64,000 nt of DNA. Source: Stygiolobus caldivivus. GTDB taxonomy: Archaea > Thermoproteota > Thermoprotei_A > Sulfolobales > Sulfolobaceae. Below are positions 56,040 to 62,838 of the stretch, in pieces. The notes beneath the pieces are model-generated. The model saw nothing but the letters and a program-made list of their open reading frames with translations. It was not told the origin of the DNA and made no database searches. The stretch spans positions 496,001 through 560,000 of the forward strand of contig NZ_AP024597.1 of the NCBI RefSeq assembly GCF_019704315.1, written 5' to 3'. Positions within the stretch are counted from its first letter, which is position 1. The number at the start of each line of letters is the position of its first letter. Both the position numbers and the translations under genes were made by a program.

Positions 56040-56885
56040 ATGATGCCAGAATATGTTAGGAAAAAACTTATCTCCATAAATTATGACCAAATAATAGAGT
56101 ATATAACGAAAAGAATTAGAGAATATATTGAAGAAAGTGGAAAAGAAGGAGGAATAGTAGGACTAAGTGGAGGAATTGACTCCTCAGTAACAGCAATATT
56201 ATTATCAAAGGCAACGCCAAAAACCTATTTCTTGTTAATGCCTTCAAAATCTACTCCCCTAAAAGACATCGAACATGCTTACCAGATCTTGAAATTAATA
56301 AAAGCTAGAGATGACCAGTACTCTCTAGTTAATATTGATAACCTCACTGAAGAATTTAGTAGACTAATAAACACCGACGACAAATTAATCATAGGAAATA
56401 TAAAAGCGAGAATAAGAATGGTACTGCTTTACGCTTATGCACAGAAACGTAATTACCTTGTTATCGGTACTGGGGACAAAAGTGAACTAATGCTAGGGTA
56501 TTTTACGAAATACGGAGACGGTGGGGTAGATATACTCCCGATAGGTGACTTATACAAATCACAAGTTAGGGCCCTGGGATCTTATCTAGGTGTACCAAAA
56601 GAAATAGTAGATAAACCTCCCTCACCTGGATTGTGGGAAGGGCAAACAGCAGAAGGTGAAATAGGAGTAGACTATGAAACGATAGATTCGATACTTTACC
56701 TGAAGTTCGAGGAAATGTTCGATGAAGGAGATATAAGTAAAATGACGGGTACGGAACTACCTACCGTGAAAAAAATAATTAAAATGGTCAAAGTTTCCCA
56801 ACACAAGAGACTACCGCCAGAAATCTTTCGAATAAGCGGTAGGGCTATAAATTCTGACTGGAGATATCCTAGACAATGGGGTTAA
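56040..56885 (+). CDS. nadE: NAD synthetase
   Basis: NadE makes NAD+ from nicotinate adenine dinucleotide, ATP and ammonia. The ATP-pyrophosphatase P-loop is SGGIDSS at residues 43-49. The GTGDKSELMLGYFTKYGDGG stretch and the IGDLYKSQVRALGSYLGVP helix are typical. The 281 residues match stand-alone archaeal NadE without a fused glutaminase. The start immediately follows the GT-C gene stop, and a nitrilase-family gene overlaps its 3' end by 10 nt. Confidence 0.94.
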   Translation: MMPEYVRKKLISINYDQIIEYITKRIREYIEESGKEGGIVGLSGGIDSSVTAILLSKATPKTYFLLMPSKSTPLKDIEHAYQILKLIKARDDQYSLVNIDNLTEEFSRLINTDDKLIIGNIKARIRMVLLYAYAQKRNYLVIGTGDKSELMLGYFTKYGDGGVDILPIGDLYKSQVRALGSYLGVPKEIVDKPPSPGLWEGQTAEGEIGVDYETIDSILYLKFEEMFDEGDISKMTGTELPTVKKIIKMVKVSQHKRLPPEIFRISGRAINSDWRYPRQWG

Positions 56886-57691
56886 AAATAGAACTTGCAC
56901 AGATAAAACCGAAGTTAGGTGATGTCCCTTATAACTTAGATAAACACATAGAAATAATACAAACCTCATCCGCTGACTGTATTATATTCCCGGAATTGTC
57001 ACTTACTGGCTACGTGTTGAGAGATTTAGTATTTGACGTGTATAAAGAAAGTGAAAAAGCAGTACATAAACTACTTGATAATAAGGGAAAAAAGTGTGTA
57101 ATTGCAGGATTAGTAAAAGAAGTTAGACCTGGCATTCTAAGAAATAGCGTAGTAATTTTAACTGATGAAAAAACAAATTACATTTACAAGTTCTATCTGC
57201 CTACTTATGGGCTTTTCGAAGAAAGGAGATATTTCCAAGCAGGTGACCCAAGGACAGACCTTATTGTTAATGAATATAAGGGATATAAGTTTGGGGTAGT
57301 TATCTGTGAAGACGCATGGCACTACGAACCAATAGAAGCCCTTGCTCTAATGGGTGCGGATCTGATATTTGTACCTGCAGCTTCGCCTATGAGAAGACTT
57401 TCTAGGAGTTTAGTAATTAAAGACCAGTGGGAAGCTCTATTAAAAGCGCACTCTATTATAAACGGTATCTGGAGTATCTTTGTAAATACTGTAGGAAGCC
57501 AGGAAGAGGAGTTCTTTTGGGGCGGTTCTATGGTTATTTCTCCATTAGGTGAAATTATTACTTCAGCAAAATTATTCGAAGAGGATAGAGTTATTACCGA
57601 AATAAATTTAGACGAAGTGAGAAAAAATAGATTTTTCAGCAGTTTCAGAGAACATTTACAAGGCTTCCACGAGGTTTTACATAAGCTATAA
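56876..57691 (+). CDS. Nitrilase-family amidohydrolase, likely glutaminase partner of NadE
   Basis: The 271-residue C-N hydrolase has the catalytic Glu40 (FPELSLTGY), Lys105 (KFYLPTYG) and Cys144 (VICEDAWH) triad. The YVLRDLVFD motif and EERRYFQAGD resemble the glutaminase domain fused to NadE in bacteria and yeast rather than general nitrilases. It overlaps nadE by 10 nt. So the pair looks like a split glutamine-dependent NAD synthetase: this subunit would release ammonia from glutamine for NadE. This is a strong inference from order and motifs, not a demonstrated function. Confidence 0.85.
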   Translation: MGLKIELAQIKPKLGDVPYNLDKHIEIIQTSSADCIIFPELSLTGYVLRDLVFDVYKESEKAVHKLLDNKGKKCVIAGLVKEVRPGILRNSVVILTDEKTNYIYKFYLPTYGLFEERRYFQAGDPRTDLIVNEYKGYKFGVVICEDAWHYEPIEALALMGADLIFVPAASPMRRLSRSLVIKDQWEALLKAHSIINGIWSIFVNTVGSQEEEFFWGGSMVISPLGEIITSAKLFEEDRVITEINLDEVRKNRFFSSFREHLQGFHEVLHKL

Positions 57692-57723
57692 ATTTATACT
57701 TTACCGACTAATATCAAATAATT

Positions 57724-58005
57724 ATGCTGACACAGAGAATTAGTATTGGTAGAATATTACTGTTACTATTACTAATATTGTTAATATTGTCTATATATAA
57801 CCCATTATTTTTAGTACCGGCTATTGCGTTTTCTCTGTTCCACAGTCTAAATAACAAAAGTTTTCTGCCTATACCTTTTTCGATATTTCTTCTACTGCTC
57901 TTAGGACTACGGGAGCCCTATTATACGTTTGTAGTATTAGCACTACTACTATTCCTATTACTATTTATGTTTGTAAACCGAGAGAGATACTTCCCTATCA
58001 GATAA
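57724..58005 (+). CDS. Small polytopic membrane protein
   Basis: The 93 residues are almost entirely hydrophobic, giving three or four short helices (ILLLLLLILLILSIY, LVPAIAFSLF, FSIFLLLLLGL, FVVLALLLFLLLFMF) with a positively charged C-terminus (NRERYFPIR). No family is recognised. A TATA-like run lies about 25 nt upstream, so it is transcribed alone or with the preceding operon. Confidence 0.6.
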   Translation: MLTQRISIGRILLLLLLILLILSIYNPLFLVPAIAFSLFHSLNNKSFLPIPFSIFLLLLLGLREPYYTFVVLALLLFLLLFMFVNRERYFPIR

Positions 58006-58085
58006 CAAATTTTTAAAATGAAAATGAGTTTATTACTATCTAAAACGGCTTAGATTTAAGCATAATAGAAAACAAGTATAATCAC

Positions 58086-58334
58086 ATGAGCATCACAAAA
58101 GTAGATGAACTCTTAACACTACCCGGCTGGGAAACAAGGAAGAAAATAATAGATAGCTTGCAAGAAGGACCAAAAACCGCCTATGAACTTTCTAAAGAGC
58201 TAAACATAAACTATTCTACAGCAAGATATCACCTCGAATTATTGCAAAAATTTGGTCTAGTAAATATTAGAAAAGGCAGGAAATATTACTATGAGCTTAC
58301 CAAAAACGCAAAGCTGCTCTTAAGAGATTATTAA
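58086..58334 (+). CDS. ArsR-like winged-helix regulator
   Basis: The 82-residue protein is a single winged helix: GWETRKKIIDSLQEGPKTAYELSKELNINYSTARYHLELLQKFGLVNIRKGRKYYYELT. This is an ArsR/DUF-type HTH with no sensor domain and no Cys. Regulation of the membrane-protein neighbour or of the orphan cluster downstream is only suggested by position. Confidence 0.86.
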   Translation: MSITKVDELLTLPGWETRKKIIDSLQEGPKTAYELSKELNINYSTARYHLELLQKFGLVNIRKGRKYYYELTKNAKLLLRDY

Positions 58335-58414
58335 CTTTTCTTCCAATACTCGTATAAAACAGGAAAATAACACCAATTATTTTTATATTCTACAAATGGA
58401 GATCAAATAGGAAT

Positions 58415-59128
58415 ATGAAGTGCTCGACAGAGTCTGTGAAAGACATTAGGGGCTTTAATTTCCTAATTTCTGATTGTAACAAAGAATTCTTTACCTCAAA
58501 ATTTGAGGAATTCAGAAAACTCTCAAATGAAAGCGGAAAAACATACATTATAAGGCTGGCTGAAAGTAACTATTTCAGGTTTGAAGTCTTAATGATATCT
58601 AACGGGCCCACTCTACTATCAATATCTACAAGTAGGGGGACTAATAATATAACCCTCCGTGACTTTACGCTATTAGAAGAATTAGGAAAACTCAGTTGTT
58701 GCGCTTATAATAATCAACAATTGAAAGAACTATTTGATAAGTTCCTCAGCTCTCAGACCTCTAACGAATCCGAGGTAGTAGACTTAATGGATAAAAGAGA
58801 AGAAGTTGATGTAAAAGAGGAATGCCAGGGTATCACACAGAAAGAACTAAAGTTACCAGAACAGAGTGAAGGAAAGTGGTCTTCTACAGAGCTCCTATCT
58901 ACTGAAAGACTAGTCCTAAAAGCACTAGCAGGACAGGTGAAGTTCCTTACTATTTCCACTGAAAGGCCACAGAATTCTATCAAGTTTACCTCATTTGAAA
59001 GGCTAAAGAGCTTATGTTGTTTCATTAATTTAGTCCTGGCTAAACTGGACCAATGTCCTAGCCTTAAGGAGAGCTTAGACCCTCTGCTACACCAAGATTC
59101 CAGCGGAAAAAGAAAACGTAAAAGATAG
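58415..59128 (+). CDS. Uncharacterised protein of orphan cluster
   Basis: The 237-residue protein has two parts of similar kind separated by an acidic, lysine-rich linker (about residues 117-155), and ends in a basic tail KRKRKR. Cys residues occur as LSCCAYN and LCCFINL at matching places in the two parts, which may point to an internal duplication. I do not recognise it. The next gene starts 4 nt after its stop. Confidence 0.6.
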   Translation: MKCSTESVKDIRGFNFLISDCNKEFFTSKFEEFRKLSNESGKTYIIRLAESNYFRFEVLMISNGPTLLSISTSRGTNNITLRDFTLLEELGKLSCCAYNNQQLKELFDKFLSSQTSNESEVVDLMDKREEVDVKEECQGITQKELKLPEQSEGKWSSTELLSTERLVLKALAGQVKFLTISTERPQNSIKFTSFERLKSLCCFINLVLAKLDQCPSLKESLDPLLHQDSSGKRKRKR

Positions 59129-59132
59129 AACT

Positions 59133-59645
59133 ATGCAGAGCAAAGACTTCGTTATACCAGTTTATGCTTCAGGTTTTTTTAATTTCAGTAGCGATGGGCA
59201 AGTAACACAATTTACCACATTTTACTACCTAGACAGAAGAGGCTATTACTTATCATTAGGTAAAAGGCGACTTAAGGAAGAATTAAAGACTATTAAGAAT
59301 AACTTGCAAGCTATCATAGATGAAGAGGAAATCAGGATAAATGGAAAAAGGGTAAGAGCTTACGTCAAATGGGTCAAGATTAAGTTATTAGACCCACACC
59401 ACCCTATGATCGAGTTCATCATAACGTTTACTGGGAGCTTAAAGAAAGGCATAAATGAATATTACAATACGTATGAAGAAGAAATAGCTGAATATCCATA
59501 TGAAGCTCTATGGATCTTGCCGGGTAGAATAATTAAGGTTGACATGGCCGGCGAAGCCGAAGTGCGAGAAAACATTCTCAGGTTAAAAGTTAATAAAGGG
59601 ACCAGAGTGGGAGGAAAAGAAGGTATTAGATTTCTTATAACTTAA
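59133..59645 (+). CDS. Uncharacterised protein of orphan cluster
   Basis: The 170-residue protein is beta rich, starting FVIPVYASGFFNFSSDGQVTQFTTFYYLDRRGYYLSL. It has RRLKEELKTIKNNLQAIIDEEEIRINGKRVRAYVKWVKIKLLDP and HHPMIEFIITFTGSL after it. No family is known to me. It is coupled to 58415-59128, which argues for a shared role. Its end overlaps the convergent pterin dehydratase by 11 nt. Confidence 0.62.
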   Translation: MQSKDFVIPVYASGFFNFSSDGQVTQFTTFYYLDRRGYYLSLGKRRLKEELKTIKNNLQAIIDEEEIRINGKRVRAYVKWVKIKLLDPHHPMIEFIITFTGSLKKGINEYYNTYEEEIAEYPYEALWILPGRIIKVDMAGEAEVRENILRLKVNKGTRVGGKEGIRFLIT

Positions 59646-59916
59646 CGCTGTCTATCTTCTTAGCAAGCTCTACATCTAGGTCTGTTATTCCTCCTACATC
59701 ATGCGTAGTAAGTTGGACAACTACTTTGTTGTAGTATATGCATACGTCGGGGTGGTGGTTCATGGAATCCGCAATAGGCTGAATCTTTGTTATAAACTCT
59801 ACAGACTGCTTGAAGTCCTTAAAAAGAAATACTTTCTCTAGCTTATTTTCTTTTAGGCTCCAACCAGAAGATTGTGATAAAAAAACATCGATTTCTTTTC
59901 TATCGAGTTTTCTCAT
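59635..59916 (-). CDS. Pterin-4a-carbinolamine dehydratase
   Basis: The 93-residue protein dehydrates 4a-hydroxytetrahydropterin. The signature SMNHHPDVCIYYNKVVVQLTTHDVGG and a following DL-D-ELAKKID helix mark the family. The open frame extends to 59970, but the ATG at 59916 gives the usual N-terminus (MRKLDRKEIDVFL). A minus-strand TATA element at 59934-59946 lies about 24 nt upstream of this ATG, which supports a leaderless start. The box D of an sRNA gene is directly beyond that TATA. Confidence 0.9.
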   Translation of the reverse strand: MRKLDRKEIDVFLSQSSGWSLKENKLEKVFLFKDFKQSVEFITKIQPIADSMNHHPDVCIYYNKVVVQLTTHDVGGITDLDVELAKKIDSVKL

Positions 59917-59933
59917 ACTATTTCTTTTGGACT

Positions 59934-59946
59934 CATAATATAAAAA
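59934..59946 (-). promoter_or_regulatory. TATA box of the pterin dehydratase gene
   Basis: On the minus strand, TTTTTATATTATG is centred about 24 nt upstream of the ATG at 59916. It is the reason for choosing that start rather than the longer open frame. It begins 2 nt after the end of the guide RNA gene. Confidence 0.6.
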
Positions 59947-59947
59947 C

Positions 59948-59996
59948 TCAGTACTTAAAGGAGTCTTCACAACTCCGACTGGGGAGTTGTCATCAC
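59948..59996 (-). ncRNA. Box C/D sRNA, probable 16S rRNA helix-27-region guide
   Basis: On the minus strand: box C GTGATGA (59990-59996), 12-nt guide, box D' CGGA (59974-59977, one base off CTGA), 3-nt spacer, box C' GTGAAGA (59964-59970), 12-nt guide, box D CTGA (59948-59951). The spacing is identical to the sRNA at 10607-10655. From memory of archaeal 16S rRNA, the D guide is complementary to the 10-nt ACUUAAAGGA and the D' guide to CUGGGGAGU. The fifth-nucleotide rule places the modified bases at about E. coli positions U912 and G886. The TGA stop of the upstream gene is within box C. Confidence 0.88.
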
Positions 59997-60811
59997 TTTA
60001 CTTCAGCTACCATCTTCTTTACGAACATATAAATTAATGGTATTAGCATTATACCGAAGGCTATAGCTAATCCCCATGCTAATGTCTGCAATATTGAAGT
60101 TACATTACCGAAAGGCTGTACTATTATCGCAACAGCGATTAGTATGAATATCGTGTAGAGCAAAAACCTCCCGTAAGTAGTTATGTAACCTGCGTTAGGG
60201 TCATTCTTCGCTATAGTATCTAGAGCTTTGTCAGTTATTGAGAAGCTGAACAGCAAGACTATAGAACCAATTAGGATGTCATAAAACAAGTAGGAACTTA
60301 CTAGGGGAACCCATTCAAATATTGCCAGTTCGGCCGCAATTGTTATTATCACAGCATAAAGGCCGAACCTTAATACGCTCAATATCACTGATATAAACTG
60401 GTCTTGTATAGGCATCTGTCTAGCCATATAGTCTAATAAGACGTTGATCAGGCTCATACCTAGTGTCAGTAATAATATGGCACCAGCCAAATAGGGTAAA
60501 TACCTCGCTATTATAGCAATGTATGTAGACGCAGCACCAAGTTGAAGTATAGAAAGGGCTATAGCTAGGCTCAATAAGATAATTAACGCTTTTACCGTAC
60601 CCGCTACTAACGAAGCACTTATATTAACTGAAGAATGGGTAAATACTGTCCTTAAAACTCTCCCTACTATATCACTCACTATTACAGCGACTATGTAACC
60701 TATTAACACTATAATTATAAACAATATTATCGATGGTATTGCGTTTATTATTTCCGTCGCTAAATTAGTTAATGCTTGAGATATACTAGTTGCTTGATAT
60801 AGGAATAACAT
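59993..60811 (-). CDS. MscS-like membrane protein without the cytoplasmic beta domain
   Basis: The 272-residue protein has about seven hydrophobic helices, and the repeat pattern (TM helix followed by GRVLRTVF or DYMARQMP loops) is that of the conserved-TM-helix family allied to MscS channels. The soluble beta and cage domains of MscS are missing. A channel or membrane-scaffold role is possible. Its stop codon sits inside the box C of a guide RNA. Confidence 0.72.
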   Translation of the reverse strand: MLFLYQATSISQALTNLATEIINAIPSIILFIIIVLIGYIVAVIVSDIVGRVLRTVFTHSSVNISASLVAGTVKALIILLSLAIALSILQLGAASTYIAIIARYLPYLAGAILLLTLGMSLINVLLDYMARQMPIQDQFISVILSVLRFGLYAVIITIAAELAIFEWVPLVSSYLFYDILIGSIVLLFSFSITDKALDTIAKNDPNAGYITTYGRFLLYTIFILIAVAIIVQPFGNVTSILQTLAWGLAIAFGIMLIPLIYMFVKKMVAEVK

Positions 60812-60862
60812 CAGTTATACTATTCTTTCTATCCTTATAAAAAACTAATGACACATTAGCAT

Positions 60863-61216
60863 TTAATTTGTTTTATCTTCATCTATTATTTTTCTTATTT
60901 TTTCTAGGATTCTTCCTAACCTTTCATTTTCTCTTTTCAATTTATCTATTTTTATTTTAATTTCACTAGCTAGCCTAAACTTCTCTACCAAATCACCGAT
61001 GTCCTTTCCTACGTACTTACTCTTCAACTTACCGTCCTCCCAATACCTTAGGTAGTAATACTTTTTGCCTTTGACTAACTTCTCCTCTAAGTGGCCATTA
61101 GGCAGGGACTTTAGTTGCTCAGTTAATACTTTAATTTCCGCATCTAGCTCTTTCTTCCTTTCTTCAATTTCTTTAACTCTCTCCCAAATCAATTTCACCA
61201 CCTTAATTACAGCCAC
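60863..61216 (-). CDS. Coiled-coil protein with a DUF6788-like beta motif
   Basis: The 117-residue protein has two coiled-coil arms around a beta-hairpin motif KGKKYYYLRYWEDGKLKSKYVGKD. Proteins with that motif (which I associate with DUF6788) are found near recombination or replication genes; no function is set. It starts with GTG and lies 23 nt downstream of orc1-3 on the same strand, so it is likely in one operon with the initiator. Confidence 0.62.
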   Translation of the reverse strand: MAVIKVVKLIWERVKEIEERKKELDAEIKVLTEQLKSLPNGHLEEKLVKGKKYYYLRYWEDGKLKSKYVGKDIGDLVEKFRLASEIKIKIDKLKRENERLGRILEKIRKIIDEDKTN

Positions 61217-61239
61217 TTAATTACAGTATGTTAACAGCG

Positions 61240-62400
61240 TTACAAGCCCTCCTCGTACTCTAACTGCATTGTTTCCTCTAACGCTTTCATGATTTTCTCT
61301 TTATCAGCCACCTCGATCACCTTCCTTATCCCCCCTGCTCTCCCCCTGTTTACAATCTTCACCTTTATAATACCAAACATATCCAGTTCAGATATGATAT
61401 CGGAAAACCTCCTATATGAAAGCGGTTTTTGTTTATACTCAGTCGCTAGGTCTGTGTAAAGTTTATGAGCTGTCACCACGTCTTCTGCCCTTATAGAAGC
61501 CATTAACGCCAACTTATAATGGAAAGGTAATGCTTTTATAGCCTCTATAAGCCTCTCCTGTTCATACTCAGTAATTGCCCTATCTACGTGATCCTTTCTA
61601 ATTATACCTTCGCCAGACGCTAACTGAGCTGCTCTAAACAACAAATTTACTGCCTTTCTGGCATCACCATGTTCCCTCGCTGATATCGCAGCAATATAGG
61701 ATAAGATTTCGTCGTTATACGACCCTTTAAATAAACCATATTCGGCATATATTGAAAGGATATACTTCAATTGTTCCGCGTCATAAGGCTTGAAGAACAC
61801 TGTCGGACCTAACGATGAGAGGACCCTGGGCTCCATATAATCCCTAATGTTTATGTCATTACTAATCATGATCACAGAGATATCTGTGTCCACACGTAGT
61901 AGCTGGTAAAGTACTATATCCCCTCCCCGTCTCTTGACCAAGGTGTCTACCTCGTCCAGGTAGACTAATGCCTTATGGTGCATCAGTTCCTCTTTGATCC
62001 TTTCTATATATTCCCCCAAGTTAATACCGTGCTTCGGGACATCGATCCCAGTCAGCTTTTCTGTGAGGGCTGACAATACTGCCTGTGGTGTACCTCCTAC
62101 TTCTCTGCAATTTACATAAGCCTGTATTATACCATCATAATCTTTATCCTCTTTCTTTACCTCTTCGATTTCATTAAACATATACATAGCAACGAAAGTC
62201 TTACCAGTACCGGTCAGACCTAAGAATAATGTAGAGAACTTAACGGAGTTCTTGACAAAATACCTCACTGCTATTGCAAGTTCCTTCAGGATGTCTTCTC
62301 TAAATGGTATATCCTTAAATACAGTTAACGGGTCGATAAACACTTTAGGGTTTTTTATGACCTCGCCTTTCCCTCCTTTTAGTGTCTCTCTGATCGCCAC
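61240..62400 (-). CDS. orc1-3: Orc1/Cdc6 replication initiator, Orc1-3 type
   Basis: The 386-residue AAA+ initiator binds origin DNA and recruits MCM. Walker A is GLTGTGKTF near residue 62, Walker B LVYLDEVD near 145, sensor 1 VIMISND near 180, and the C-terminal winged helix has [23 protein letters not shown] near 330. By memory it is closest to Cdc6-3 of Saccharolobus solfataricus, whose gene is next to icd and oriC2. It starts with GTG ([14 protein letters not shown]). The candidate origin lies immediately upstream. Confidence 0.92.
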   Translation of the reverse strand: MAIRETLKGGKGEVIKNPKVFIDPLTVFKDIPFREDILKELAIAVRYFVKNSVKFSTLFLGLTGTGKTFVAMYMFNEIEEVKKEDKDYDGIIQAYVNCREVGGTPQAVLSALTEKLTGIDVPKHGINLGEYIERIKEELMHHKALVYLDEVDTLVKRRGGDIVLYQLLRVDTDISVIMISNDINIRDYMEPRVLSSLGPTVFFKPYDAEQLKYILSIYAEYGLFKGSYNDEILSYIAAISAREHGDARKAVNLLFRAAQLASGEGIIRKDHVDRAITEYEQERLIEAIKALPFHYKLALMASIRAEDVVTAHKLYTDLATEYKQKPLSYRRFSDIISELDMFGIIKVKIVNRGRAGGIRKVIEVADKEKIMKALEETMQLEYEEGL

Positions 62401-62838
62401 GTGTCATTTCAGATGTTTCTTATGTTATTTTGGTTATCAGTTATTTCTAATGGTCTTACCAAATCATATAGAATGATAAGAATACCATTTGTTTTACTCC
62501 CCAGTTATACAGTAAATTTCAATCGTTTCACGATACCCATTATACCCTAAATCAGATACATTAAAATAATTTTACTATATCGAAATTATTATTTATAAAC
62601 ATAATACTGTGCGGAGTGTATTTCCGCAGGGCTTGACAGAGAGAGTAAACTTCTTCCGTTTCACGTAATATTTGGCTGTGATAGTCTGAAAGAGAGTTTG
62701 TATAATTAAAAAATAAGGGATATTTTTCGTCGCTGTACTAATGAGTTATTAAATTAGGCTTACGAAGGAAAACCTGGCTCTGTGTTTACAGGTTAGGGTA
62801 TGTAAGGGATGGAAACAAAGGAAAAATACTGTAATAGG
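62401..62838. other. Candidate replication origin (oriC2-like) intergenic region
   Basis: This 438-nt, AT-rich region lies between orc1-3 and icd, the place of oriC2 in Sulfolobus. It contains three mini-ORB-like cores: TGGAAACAAAGG on the plus strand (62810-62821), and on the minus strand GTGAAACGGAAG (62653-62664) and GTGAAACGATTG (62521-62532). A run of A/T (about 62558-62608) could be the unwinding element. A perfect hairpin TGCGGA/TCCGCA (62610-62615 and 62623-62628) lies in the middle. The assignment rests on context and short motifs only. Confidence 0.65.

Noticed and set aside
56040-57691. nadE and nitrilase gene as a broken fused NadE
   Set aside because: Both reading frames are complete with own start codons and full domains, so a split pair is the better view.
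59969-59990. Perfect inverted repeat ACAACTCC/GGAGTTGT as an operator or terminator
   Set aside because: It is fully contained in the box C/D sRNA and arises from its C', spacer, D' and guide sequences.
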